This document shows, one piece after another, positions 43,511 to 52,133 of a stretch of DNA of 64,000 nucleotides. The DNA comes from Kineosporiaceae bacterium SCSIO 59966. GTDB lineage: Bacteria > Actinomycetota > Actinomycetes > Actinomycetales > SCSIO-59966. Location of the stretch: contig CP052876.1 of NCBI GenBank assembly GCA_020881835.1, positions 2,976,001-3,040,000 of the forward strand, read 5' to 3'. Both the position numbers and the translations under genes were made by a program. The stretch's first letter is position 1. Each line of letters begins with the position of its first letter. Below the pieces are notes generated by a model. That model searched no databases. It had not been told where the DNA came from and was given only the letters and a program-made list of their open reading frames with translations.

Positions 43511-45748
43511 GTGGGGGTCGTCGAGAACGAGATCGCCCGGGAGCAGGAGTACGTCTCCGGGCTGTACGCGCGCCTGGACCGGTTGCGCGAGGTGACCGCG
43601 CAACGGCTCACGGAGGTCCGCCGGGCCGGCGCCTCCGGCACGCACGCGATGCGCAGCGAGCGGGACGCGTTCGCCACCCTCTACGAGGACCGGCTGGCCC
43701 AGCTGCAGGCCGTGGAGGACCGGCTGACGTTCGGCCGGCTGGACCTCACCTCCGGCGAGACCCGCTACATCGGCCGGATCGGGCTGTCCGACGACCGGCA
43801 GGAGCAGCTGCTCACGGACTGGCGGGCGCCGGCCGCCGAGCCGTTCTACCGGGCCACCGCCGTCCAGCCGGGTGACGTCGTGCGACGCCGGCACCTCATG
43901 CTCCGGGGCCGCACGGTGACCTCAGTCGAGGACGACGTGCTGGACCCCGACGCCGTGGACGACGACATGGTCGTCACCGGCGAGGGGGCTCTGATGAGCG
44001 CGCTGACCGCTGCCCGCACCGGCCGGATGCGCGACATCGTGGCCACGATCCAGGCCGAGCAGGACCGCGTCATCCGCGCCCCCCTGCCCGGGGTGCTCGT
44101 CGTCCAGGGCGGGCCCGGCACGGGCAAGACGGCCGTCGCCCTGCACCGGGCGGCCTACCTGCTCTACGCCCACCGGGAACGGATCGCGCGGTCCGGCGTC
44201 CTCGTCGTCGGGCCGAACCGGGCGTTCCTGCGGTACATCGAGCAGGTGCTCCCGGCGCTCGGTGAGACCGGGGTGGTGATGTCGACGGTCGGCGAGCTGT
44301 TCCCGGGGGTGCGGGCCACCGGCACCGAGCCGGACGACGTCGCCGCCCTCAAGGGGGACCTGCGGATGGTCGACGTCCTGGCCAACGCCGTCCGCCAGCG
44401 GCAGCGGGTGCCCGACCGGCCGGTTCCGCTCGACGTCGGCGGGACCACCGTGCAGCTGCGCCCGGGCGTCGTGGCGAGCGCGCGCAGCGCGGCCCGTGAC
44501 ACCGGACGGCCGCACAACGAGGCCCGGGTGACCTTCGTCAAGCGGGTCCTCGGCGACCTGCTGCGCCAGCTCGCCCAGGCCCAGCGGCTGCCGCTCGACG
44601 AGGACACCCGCCCGGGTCTGGAGACTGACCTGCGCGCCGCGCCGGACGTGCGCCGTGAGGTGAACCTCTGCTGGATGCCGCTGACGGCGACCGGGCTGCT
44701 CGAAACCCTCTACGCCGTCCCGGAGCGTCTGGCCGCCGCGGCCGACGGGATTCTGGACCCGGCCGAGCAGGCGCTGCTGCGCCGGCAGCGCGGCGCGCCG
44801 TGGACCCCGGCCGACGTGCCGCTGCTCGACGAGGTGGCCGAACTCATCGGCTCCGACGACGAGGCGGCCCGCGCCGAGGCCGAGCGCACCGCGGCCCGCC
44901 GCCGCCGTGAGCTCGAGTACGCCCGCGAGGTGATCGAGCTGTCCGGCAGCGAGGGCGTCGTCGGCGCCGAGACGCTCACTGACCGGTTCACCGCCTACGG
45001 GGCGTCGCTCACCCTCGCCGAGCGTGCGGAGGCGGACCGCACGTGGGCGTACGGGCACGTGGTCGTCGACGAGGCGCAGGAGCTCTCCCCGCTGGCGTGG
45101 CGACTGCTCGTGCGGCGCTGCCCCAGCAGGTCGATGACCGTGGTGGGGGACGTCGCGCAGACCGGGTCGGCGGCCGGCGCGTCGTCCTGGGCACAGGTCC
45201 TCGACCCGTTCGCCGCGGGCCGCTGGACCGTCGAGCACCTCACCGTGAACTACCGCACCCCGCGCCCGGTCATGGAGCTCGCCGGCGAGGTGCTCACGGC
45301 GGCGGGACTCGACGTCGACGTGCCGTCGTCGGTCCGGGACGGCGAGCACCCGCCGCCGGCACGTCGGGTCGCCGGGCCCGCGGACGTCGCGGACGTCGTG
45401 GCCGCCGAGGTGGACCGGCTGGACGCCGGACTGGTCGCCGTCGTCGTCCCGGACGCCGAGCTGGCACCCGTCGGGACGGCGCTGCGGGAACGGTTGGGGG
45501 CGGCCGCGGTGCGCACCCCGGACGACGACCGGGACGCGCCGGTCACGCTCACCTCGGTCCGCCAGGTGAAGGGCCTGGAGTTCGACGTCGTCGTCCTGCT
45601 CGAGCCGGCCGCCGTCGTCGCCGCCTCTCCACGAGGAGTCAACGACCTGTACGTGGCGCTGACCCGGCCCACGCAACGGCTCGTCGTCCTGCACCGCGAG
45701 CCCCTCCCCCCAGGCCTCACCTCCCTGTCCGCCCCCCTCTCCCCGTGA
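43511..45748 (+). CDS. HelD-like UvrD/Rep-family helicase (RNA polymerase recycling factor type)
   Basis: 745 residues from GTG 43511; an open frame extends to ATG 43352 through the tandem repeat. The N terminus is a long coiled arm (ENEIAREQEYVSGLYARLDR...). Walker A is QGGPGTGKTAVALHRAAYLL, Walker B VVDEAQELSPLAWRLL, motif III VVGDVAQTG, motif V region VRQVKGLEFDVVVLLEP and motif VI DLYVALTRPTQRLVV. HelD proteins release RNA polymerase from DNA, and the HelR subgroup protects from rifamycins; which subgroup this is cannot be told. The stop codon lies in a 23-bp repeat copy. Confidence 0.85.
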   Translation: MGVVENEIAREQEYVSGLYARLDRLREVTAQRLTEVRRAGASGTHAMRSERDAFATLYEDRLAQLQAVEDRLTFGRLDLTSGETRYIGRIGLSDDRQEQLLTDWRAPAAEPFYRATAVQPGDVVRRRHLMLRGRTVTSVEDDVLDPDAVDDDMVVTGEGALMSALTAARTGRMRDIVATIQAEQDRVIRAPLPGVLVVQGGPGTGKTAVALHRAAYLLYAHRERIARSGVLVVGPNRAFLRYIEQVLPALGETGVVMSTVGELFPGVRATGTEPDDVAALKGDLRMVDVLANAVRQRQRVPDRPVPLDVGGTTVQLRPGVVASARSAARDTGRPHNEARVTFVKRVLGDLLRQLAQAQRLPLDEDTRPGLETDLRAAPDVRREVNLCWMPLTATGLLETLYAVPERLAAAADGILDPAEQALLRRQRGAPWTPADVPLLDEVAELIGSDDEAARAEAERTAARRRRELEYAREVIELSGSEGVVGAETLTDRFTAYGASLTLAERAEADRTWAYGHVVVDEAQELSPLAWRLLVRRCPSRSMTVVGDVAQTGSAAGASSWAQVLDPFAAGRWTVEHLTVNYRTPRPVMELAGEVLTAAGLDVDVPSSVRDGEHPPPARRVAGPADVADVVAAEVDRLDAGLVAVVVPDAELAPVGTALRERLGAAAVRTPDDDRDAPVTLTSVRQVKGLEFDVVVLLEPAAVVAASPRGVNDLYVALTRPTQRLVVLHREPLPPGLTSLSAPLSP

Positions 45749-45849
45749 TCATGCAATCCCGCCACCCTCCCCCCTCACCGTGATCATGCAATCCCGCCAC
45801 CCCACCAGGACCAGGGACGGGACGGCGTCCCCTGCCCACGTCGTGCGGG
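45745..45849. repeat. Two 23-bp repeats and an inverted core of the 42-bp repeat
   Basis: Copies of GTGATCATGCAATCCCGCCA (plus CCC) begin at 45745 and 45780. The first provides the TGA stop of the helicase. CCCACGTCGTGCGGG at 45835-45849 is the exact reverse complement of the core of the tandem repeat at 43355-43463. Two different repeat families thus meet in one gap between genes. Confidence 0.8.
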
Positions 45850-45900
45850 GAGAGTCCGCTCGCCCTGCGCACCGAGGGCGCGACCGGTAGACAGGGCGTC

Positions 45901-46863
45901 GTGACCGTCATCGGCTTCCATGCCTCGCACGAGCAGATCGCGCCGAGCCGCCTGCTGCGCGACGTCCGGCACGCCGAGCAGGCCGGCTTCCAGGCCGCGA
46001 TGTGCTCCGACCACATCGAGCCGTGGAGCCAACGGCAGGGGCACTCCGGGTTCGCCTGGTCATGGCTGGGCGCCGCGATGGCGACGACGAGCCTGCCGTT
46101 CGGCGTCGTCAGCGCCCCCGGGCAGCGTTACCACCCGGCGGTCATCGCCCAGGCCTCCGCGACGCTGGCGGAGATGTTCCCCGACCGGTTCTGGGTCGCG
46201 CTGGGCAGCGGCGAGCACATGAACGAGCACGTCACCGGGCAGCACTGGCCGCGCAAGGAGCAGCGCAACCAGCGGCTGCTGGAGTGCGTCGACGTCATCC
46301 GCCGGCTGCACGCGGGCGAGGAGGTCAGCCACGACGGGCTGGTCACCGTCGACCGGGCGCGGGTCTGGTCGCGCCCGGCGATCCCGCCGCCGCTCGTCGT
46401 CCCGGCGGTGAGCGTCGAGACGGCCCGCTGGGGCGCGTCCTGGGCCGACGGACTGGCGACGATCAACCAGCCGGCCGACCACCTCGCCGACATGCTCGCG
46501 GCCTACCGGGACGCCGGCGGGCGCGGCAAGACGGTTCTGCAGGTCCACCTGTCGTGGGCGCCCACCGAGCAGGAGGCGTACGCCATCGCGTACGACCAGT
46601 GGCGCACGAACGTGTGGGCCCCGCCGGTGCCCTGGGACCTGGAGACAGCCGGACACTTCGACGCACTCGGCGACGGGGTGAGCGAGCAGCAGGTGCGCGG
46701 CTCCGTGCTCGTCAGCAGCGATCTCGGCCGGCTGACCGGGTGGGTCGCCGACCTCGTCGGCCTCGGCTTCGACGAGGTGTACCTGCACCACGTCGGGCAG
46801 GACCAGCAGCCCTACCTCGACGCCTTCGGCCAGCACGTGCTGCCGCAGCTGAGCGGCCTGTGA
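45901..46863 (+). CDS. LLM-class flavin oxidoreductase (TIGR03885-like)
   Basis: 320 residues, GTG start. The luciferase-like TIM barrel is seen in MTVIGFHASHEQIAPSRLLR, MCSDHIEPWSQRQGHSGFAW and FWVALGSGEHMNEHVTG. The sequence fits the subfamily TIGR03885, proposed to use FMN and not F420, which is regularly found beside a GH13 enzyme, as here (14-bp gap). Substrate unknown. Confidence 0.85.
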   Translation: MTVIGFHASHEQIAPSRLLRDVRHAEQAGFQAAMCSDHIEPWSQRQGHSGFAWSWLGAAMATTSLPFGVVSAPGQRYHPAVIAQASATLAEMFPDRFWVALGSGEHMNEHVTGQHWPRKEQRNQRLLECVDVIRRLHAGEEVSHDGLVTVDRARVWSRPAIPPPLVVPAVSVETARWGASWADGLATINQPADHLADMLAAYRDAGGRGKTVLQVHLSWAPTEQEAYAIAYDQWRTNVWAPPVPWDLETAGHFDALGDGVSEQQVRGSVLVSSDLGRLTGWVADLVGLGFDEVYLHHVGQDQQPYLDAFGQHVLPQLSGL

Positions 46864-46877
46864 CCCCGGGAGCACCG

Positions 46878-48551
46878 ATGCGGATCACCGACACCAGCGA
46901 CCTGTGGTGGAAGAACGCGGTCGTCTACTGCCTCGACGTGGAGACGTTCTTCGACGCCGACGGCGACGGCGTCGGCGACCTGCAGGGTCTCGCCGAGCGG
47001 ATCGACTACCTCGCCGAGATGGGAGTGACCTGCCTGTGGCTCATGCCGTTCTACCCGACCCCGGACCGGGACGACGGATACGACGTCTCCGACCACTACG
47101 GCGTCGACCGTAGGCTCGGCAGCCTCGGCGACCTGGTGGAGCTCGTCCGCACCGCCCGCGACCGCGGGATCCGTGTCATCGCCGACCTCGTCGTCAACCA
47201 CACCTCCGACCAGCACCCGTGGTTCACCGAGGCCCGCAAGAGCACCGACAACCCGTTCCGCGACTTCTACGTGTGGCGCGCCGACGAGCCGCCGGACACC
47301 TCCGGCCAGGTGGTGTTCCCCGGTCAGGAGGACAGCATCTGGGAGTACGACGAGAGGACCGGAGAGTGGTACCTGCACCGGTTCTACACGCACCAGCCGG
47401 ACCTCAACGTCGCCAACCCGGTCGTCCGCGACGAGATCGCCAAGGTGATGGGGTTCTGGCTGCAGACGGGACTGTCCGGGTTCCGCGTCGACGCGGTGCC
47501 GTTCCTGCTCGAGACGCTCCTCGAGCGCAACGCCGACGACTTCGCCGACCCGCACGGCTACCTCCGGTCGCTGCGGCGCTTCCTCCAACGACGGACCGGG
47601 GACGCCGTCCTGCTCGGCGAGGTCAACCTGCCCTACGACAAGCAGGTCGACTACTTCGGCGGCGAGGACGGCGACGAGCTGACGATGCAGTTTGACTTCG
47701 TCGGCATGCAGGCGATGTACCTGTCCCTTGCCCGCCAGGACGCCGGCCCGCTCACCGACGCCCTGCGCCGCCGCCCGGTCGTGTCCCCGGACACCCAGTG
47801 GGCCAACTTCGTCCGCAACCACGACGAGCTCACCCTCGACCAGCTGTCCGAGGAGGAGCGTCAGGAGGTCTTCGCCGCCTTCGGGCCCGAAGAGCGGATG
47901 CAGATCTACGGCCGTGGGCTCAAGCGCCGGCTGCCGCCGATGCTCGACGGCGACCCGCGCCGCGTCCGGATGGTGTACAGCCTGCTGTTCTCCCTGCCCG
48001 GCACGCCCGTCCTCTACTACGGCGAGGAGATCGGGATGGGGGAGGATCTCGACGCCCCCGGGCGGCACGCCGTCCGGACGCCGATGCAGTGGACGGCGGA
48101 GGAGAACGCGGGGTTCTCCACAGCGCCCGCCCGCCGGCTGGTGAGCCCCGTCGTCACCGGCGGCTTCGGCCCCCAGCACGTCAACGTCGCCGACCAGAAG
48201 CGCGACCCGGACTCGCTGTGGAGCTTCATCACCCGCTTGGCTCAGCGATACCGCCAGTGCCCCGAGCTGGGCTGGGGCGCCTACGAGATCCTCGAGCAGC
48301 CGCACGCCCAGGTCCTCGCCCACCGCTGCACCTGGGACGACGCCTCGGTCGTCGCCCTGCACAACCTCGGCCCCGACCCGGTCACCGTGCCGCTGCGGCT
48401 CGGCGACGTCGGGCCCGGCTGCACGCTCGCCGACCTGCTGCAGGACGGCGGGTGCGAGATCGCCGAGGACGGCACCGCCGAGGTGCTGCTCGACGGCTAC
48501 GGGTTCCGCTGGCTGCGAGTGCGCAGGCCCGGTGACCGGCGCCTGCTGTGA
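46878..48551 (+). CDS. GH13 alpha-amylase-family enzyme (trehalose-synthase-like)
   Basis: 557 residues. Catalytic sites: nucleophile in GLSGFRVDAVPFLLE, acid/base in AVLLGEVNLPYDK and the third Asp in NFVRNHDELTLD. YCLDVETFFDADGDGVGDLQ at the N terminus and the sequence around IADLVVNHTSDQHPWF place it near trehalose synthases and related hydrolases. The C-terminal domain lacks a maltokinase. It follows the LLM oxidoreductase gene in the same direction. Exact reaction unknown. Confidence 0.85.
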   Translation: MRITDTSDLWWKNAVVYCLDVETFFDADGDGVGDLQGLAERIDYLAEMGVTCLWLMPFYPTPDRDDGYDVSDHYGVDRRLGSLGDLVELVRTARDRGIRVIADLVVNHTSDQHPWFTEARKSTDNPFRDFYVWRADEPPDTSGQVVFPGQEDSIWEYDERTGEWYLHRFYTHQPDLNVANPVVRDEIAKVMGFWLQTGLSGFRVDAVPFLLETLLERNADDFADPHGYLRSLRRFLQRRTGDAVLLGEVNLPYDKQVDYFGGEDGDELTMQFDFVGMQAMYLSLARQDAGPLTDALRRRPVVSPDTQWANFVRNHDELTLDQLSEEERQEVFAAFGPEERMQIYGRGLKRRLPPMLDGDPRRVRMVYSLLFSLPGTPVLYYGEEIGMGEDLDAPGRHAVRTPMQWTAEENAGFSTAPARRLVSPVVTGGFGPQHVNVADQKRDPDSLWSFITRLAQRYRQCPELGWGAYEILEQPHAQVLAHRCTWDDASVVALHNLGPDPVTVPLRLGDVGPGCTLADLLQDGGCEIAEDGTAEVLLDGYGFRWLRVRRPGDRRLL

Positions 48552-48564
48552 GAACGGACGCCGG

Positions 48565-50295
48565 TCAGGCCGGGCGCCGGTAGACCCGCGCCTCCCAGGG
48601 GCGCAGGGTCAACCCGGCGGCGTCCGGGTCGCTGGGCGGGCCGCCGCCGACGTCCGGGTAGTTGCCGAGGACGAGCTCGGACGTCGCCCAGGCCGCGGCG
48701 TCGGGAACGGGCGCCTCGGCGTCCTCGGCCGAGAAGTTGGCCACCACGAGCAGCTCGGTCCCCTCGTACCGGCGGGTGAACGCGTAGATCCGGTCGTCGT
48801 CCGCCAGCAGCATCCGGAAGTCCCCGAACGCCACAGCGGGCTCGGTGTGCCGCAGCTCGATGAGCCGCCGGTAGTGGTGGAAGACCGAGTGCGGGTCGGC
48901 GAGCGCTGCCGCGGCGTTGACCTCGGTGTGGTTGGCGTTGACCGGGATCCACGGCGTGCCCGTGGTGAACCCGGCGTGCTCGGTGCCGTCCCACTGCATC
49001 GGGGTGCGGGCGTTGTCCCGGCTCATCGCCCGCAGCCCGGCGAGCACGGCGTCCGGCGCGGTGCCGGCAGCGACCTCGTGGGCGTAGTGGTTGAGCGACT
49101 CGACGTCGCGGAAGTCCTCGATGCTCGTGAAGGACGTGTTCGTCATCCCGAGCTCCTCACCCTGGTAGACGTACGGCGTCCCCCGGTGCAGGTGCAGGAC
49201 CGTGCCGAGCAGCTTGGCGGACTCGACCCGGAAGCGGCCGTCGTCCCCGAACCGGGAGACGACCCGCGGCTGGTCGTGGTTGTTCCAGTAGAGGCTGTTC
49301 CAGCCGCGCTCGGCCAGCCCGAGCTGCCAGCGGTTCAGCGAGGCCTTGAGCTCGCGCAGCCGCAACGGGTGCACGTCCCACTTCGTGTCGCCCTGGTCGA
49401 TCTGGACGTGCTCGAACTGGAACACCATGTCGACCTCGCGGCGGGCCGGATCGGTGAACAGGACGGCCTCCTCCACCGTCACGCCTGGCATCTCCCCGAC
49501 AGTCAGCAGCACCTGTTCCCGCTCGGCCATCACCTCGGCGTGCATCTCGGCGAGGAACTCGTGGATCCGCGGCCCGCAGACGTAGTACGGGGAGCCGTCG
49601 CCGAGCATCCCGCTGCCGGTGACGTGACCGTCCGGCAGGGCCGGGTCCTTGGAGATGAGGTTGATGACGTCCATCCGGAAGCCGTCGACCCCGCGGTCGA
49701 GCCACCAGCGCATCATCGTGTACACGGCCTGACGGACCTCGGGGTTCTCCCAGTTGAGGTCCGGCTGCCGGTGGGAGAACAGGTGCAGGTAGTACTCGCC
49801 GGACGCCTCGTCGAGCTGCCAGGCGGGACCGGAGAAGAACGAGCGCCAGTTCGTCGGCTCGGCGCCGGGGTCCCCCGGGCGCATGCCCGGACGGGGTGGC
49901 CGCCACCAGTACCAGTCCCGCTTCGGAGAGTCCGGCCCGCTGCGGGACTCCACGAACCACGGGTGCTCGTCGCTCGTGTGGTTGACGACGAGGTCCATGA
50001 CGAGGCGCATGCCACGCTCGTGCAGGGCCGCGATCAGCTCGTCGAGCTGCTCGAGGCTGCCGAACACCGGGTCGACGGCGGTGTAGTCGCTGATGTCGTA
50101 GCCGTTGTCGTGCTGGGGCGAGGGGTAGATCGGGGACAGCCACAGGACGTCGACGCCGAGGGCGTGCAGGTAGTCGAGCCGAGCGAGGACGCCGCCGAGG
50201 TCACCGATGCCGTCGCCGTCGGAGTCCGCGAAGCTCCGCGGGTAGACCTGGTAGACGACGGCGCTCTTCCACCACGGCTCGCTCACCTGCCGCAT
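48565..50295 (-). CDS. GH13 alpha-glucosidase / oligo-1,6-glucosidase
   Basis: 576 residues from ATG 50295 (GTG 50286 is possible). Catalytic residues: DGFRMDVINLISKDP (nucleophile Asp), TVGEMPGVTVEE (Glu) and YWNNHDQPRVVSRFG (Asp). VINLISKDP right after the nucleophile is typical of oligo-1,6-glucosidases and related enzymes that cut alpha-1,6 or alpha-1,4 bonds of short oligosaccharides. No signal peptide, so cytosolic. It converges on the other GH13 gene with a 13-bp gap. Confidence 0.9.
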   Translation of the reverse strand: MRQVSEPWWKSAVVYQVYPRSFADSDGDGIGDLGGVLARLDYLHALGVDVLWLSPIYPSPQHDNGYDISDYTAVDPVFGSLEQLDELIAALHERGMRLVMDLVVNHTSDEHPWFVESRSGPDSPKRDWYWWRPPRPGMRPGDPGAEPTNWRSFFSGPAWQLDEASGEYYLHLFSHRQPDLNWENPEVRQAVYTMMRWWLDRGVDGFRMDVINLISKDPALPDGHVTGSGMLGDGSPYYVCGPRIHEFLAEMHAEVMAEREQVLLTVGEMPGVTVEEAVLFTDPARREVDMVFQFEHVQIDQGDTKWDVHPLRLRELKASLNRWQLGLAERGWNSLYWNNHDQPRVVSRFGDDGRFRVESAKLLGTVLHLHRGTPYVYQGEELGMTNTSFTSIEDFRDVESLNHYAHEVAAGTAPDAVLAGLRAMSRDNARTPMQWDGTEHAGFTTGTPWIPVNANHTEVNAAAALADPHSVFHHYRRLIELRHTEPAVAFGDFRMLLADDDRIYAFTRRYEGTELLVVANFSAEDAEAPVPDAAAWATSELVLGNYPDVGGGPPSDPDAAGLTLRPWEARVYRRPA

Positions 50296-50320
50296 CCTGC
50301 CGGACGAGTCCCCGGCAGGC

Positions 50321-50355
50321 ACGGACGCCCCGGCTCGGCGAGCCGGGGCGTCCGT
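50321..50355 (-). terminator. Strong hairpin terminator after the cold-shock gene
   Basis: ACGGACGCCCCGGCT and AGCCGGGGCGTCCGT form a perfect 15-bp stem with a CGGCG loop. It lies 15 bases downstream of the cold-shock protein stop and before the GH13 gene on the same strand. Confidence 0.85.
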
Positions 50356-50369
50356 GGAGTCGTCGCTCG

Positions 50370-50573
50370 TCAGAGCGGACGGATGTTCGCGGCCTGGGGG
50401 CCCTTCTGGCCCTGGGTGACCTCGAACTCGACGTGCTGACCCTCCTCGAGGGAGCGGTACCCGCTCATCTCGATGGCGGAGAAGTGGGCGAAGACGTCGG
50501 CGCCGCCGTCGTCGGGGGTGATGAACCCGTAGCCCTTGTCGGCGTTGAACCACTTCACGGTGCCTGTGGTCAC
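50370..50573 (-). CDS. Cold-shock protein (CspA family)
   Basis: 67 residues from GTG 50573, the usual length. RNA-binding motifs are [10 protein letters not shown] (RNP1) and DVFAHFSAI (RNP2), with the typical start [14 protein letters not shown]. It binds single-stranded nucleic acid and melts RNA structure. A further open frame upstream to 50684 is leader sequence; a long 5' leader would fit the known post-transcriptional control of csp genes. Confidence 0.94.
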   Translation of the reverse strand: MTTGTVKWFNADKGYGFITPDDGGADVFAHFSAIEMSGYRSLEEGQHVEFEVTQGQKGPQAANIRPL

Positions 50574-50773
50574 GTGCGTGTTTCCCTTCGGAGTGTTCCG
50601 ACAGACCCGACCTCCGGGTCCGCGCGTCACGGTGTTTCGTCGTCCGCTCCTGAAGCAGGAAAACAAGACGTGCGAGCACTGCAACTGCCCACGAAGCGTA
50701 GCCCAGCCGGGGCCGCCGCGACAGCCTCCCTGTGGACGGTCACCAGGAGTTCACCCACTGCCCCCTCCCTCTG

Positions 50774-50973
50774 GTGATCATGCAATCCCGCCACCCCCAC
50801 GACCCATCCGTGATCATGCAATCCCGCCACCCCGGCCGCCCTCACTGCCCGCTCGCAGGATGCTGGGTTGGTGGCGCGACACGCCGGGCAGGCAGTGCTG
50901 AGGGCAGCATTCTGTGGTCGAGGCGTCTGAGCCGACATGGGCTGCCACCAGGGCTCATGCCTCCCCCGCCACC
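50774..50973. repeat. Intergenic repeat module B: 23-bp repeats plus hairpin element
   Basis: Copies of GTGATCATGCAATCCCGCCA (plus CCC) start at 50774 and 50810, and a degenerate copy (CTCATGCCTCCCCCGCCACC) is at 50954. The hairpin element at 50859-50911 has GATGCTG pairing with CAGCATT and an inner TGCTG-AGGG-CAGCA hairpin. The loop differs from module A (AATC) while the stem is kept. The 664-bp gap 50574-51237 holds no gene that I can support; its first 200 bases are the cold-shock leader. Confidence 0.75.
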
Positions 50974-51064
50974 TTGCCGCCCGAACCGACTGCACGACCG
51001 GGCCGACCACCCCCTGTCGCAGGTGCTTGTCGGTCACAGTTGCGCCGGCTTCCCCCTCGAGGAC

Positions 51065-51203
51065 GGGTGGCGGGATTGCATGATCACGGGGGTGACTGTG
51101 CAGGGTGGCGGGATTGCATGATCACGGGGGTGACTGTGCAGGGTGGCGGGATTGCATGATCACCGAGGGGTGACTGTGCAGGGTGGCGGGATTGCATGAT
51201 CAC
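51065..51203. repeat. Inverted array of four 23-bp repeats with a 38-40-bp period
   Basis: The complement of the repeat (GGGTGGCGGGATTGCATGAT, then CAC) occurs at 51065, 51103, 51141 and 51181. The spacer contains TGACTGTGCA each time. The array points against the copies at 50774 and 50810, so the region could fold into a large hairpin. It ends 34 bases before the stop of the DUF305 lipoprotein gene on the minus strand. Confidence 0.85.
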
Positions 51204-51237
51204 GGGGAGGGGGATGGGGTGGGGGCGGCGCTGGGGG

Positions 51238-51876
51238 CTAGCCGAGCAGGGCGCGCATCTCCTCGATCTCGGCCTGCTGGCCTTCGATGATGGCCTCGGC
51301 AAGCTCCAGGGCCGGCGGGTAGCTGCCCTCCGCCAGCTGCTGCTCGGCCATCGCCACGGCGCCCTCGTGGTGGGCGATCATCCCGATGAGGAACAACCGG
51401 TCCCAGTCCTCCCCGGTCGCCTGCTCGAGATCCGCCATCTCCTCGGCGGTCAGCATCCCTCCCGCCTCGTGCTCCTCGGCGTCCATGCCGTGCGCGGCGT
51501 GCCCCTCGGTCGCTCCTCCTGCGGCGGCGTCCGGGACCTCCTGGCCCCAGGCCTGCAACCAGGACGTCATCTCGGCGATCTCCGGCTCCTGGGCCGCCTC
51601 GATCCGACGGGCGAGGTCCGCAACCTCGGGCGACTCCGTGCGGCCCGGCGCCATCCGCGCCATCGCGAGCGCCTGGCCGTGGTGCGGGATCATTCCCTGG
51701 GCGAAGGCGACGTCGGCGGCGTTGAACGTCGCAGACTCGGACGGCGTGGCCGCAGACTCGGACGTCGTGGCCGACGACGGCCCGTCGGTCGACGTCCCGG
51801 ACGAGGTGTCGCCGGAGCAGCCGGCGAGCAGGAGGACGACGCTGACGGCGGCGGCAGGCAGGGCGAGGTGGGGCAT
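51238..51876 (-). CDS. DUF305 lipoprotein
   Basis: 212 residues. The lipobox is VLLLAGCSGD. After a Ser/Thr-rich linker two DUF305 units follow, with AFAQGMIPHHGQALAMARMA and LIGMIAHHEGAVAMAEQQLA. The loop between them is His/Met-rich (EGHAAHGMDAEEHEAGGM). It should be anchored outside the membrane and may bind copper. It is divergent from the next DUF305 gene. Confidence 0.9.
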   Translation of the reverse strand: MPHLALPAAAVSVVLLLAGCSGDTSSGTSTDGPSSATTSESAATPSESATFNAADVAFAQGMIPHHGQALAMARMAPGRTESPEVADLARRIEAAQEPEIAEMTSWLQAWGQEVPDAAAGGATEGHAAHGMDAEEHEAGGMLTAEEMADLEQATGEDWDRLFLIGMIAHHEGAVAMAEQQLAEGSYPPALELAEAIIEGQQAEIEEMRALLG

Positions 51877-52133
51877 CGAGCGGCTCCAGCAGGTCGTGGG
51901 GACAGCCGCGCGGAAACCAGGGAGGTCCCGGCGCGGACGGCGAGACCGGACCGACCGGTCGCGCCCGCGTCCATGGTCGCCGACGGACGTGAAAGCGGAC
52001 GCCCGCGGAGCCTCAAGATTTGATGAAGGCGCCGTCCTCGGGTCGCCGCCTCCGTGGGCTGCCACCAGGCTGGGGCCGCGCCGCGGACCGGACGGCGTGA
52101 GGCAGTACGGACACCCACGGGAGGCCACGGGAG

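Noticed and set aside
51065-51203. Regularly spaced repeats resembling a CRISPR array
   Set aside because: Repeats are 23 bp with almost identical 15-17-bp spacers, copies occur elsewhere in both orientations, and no cas gene is near.
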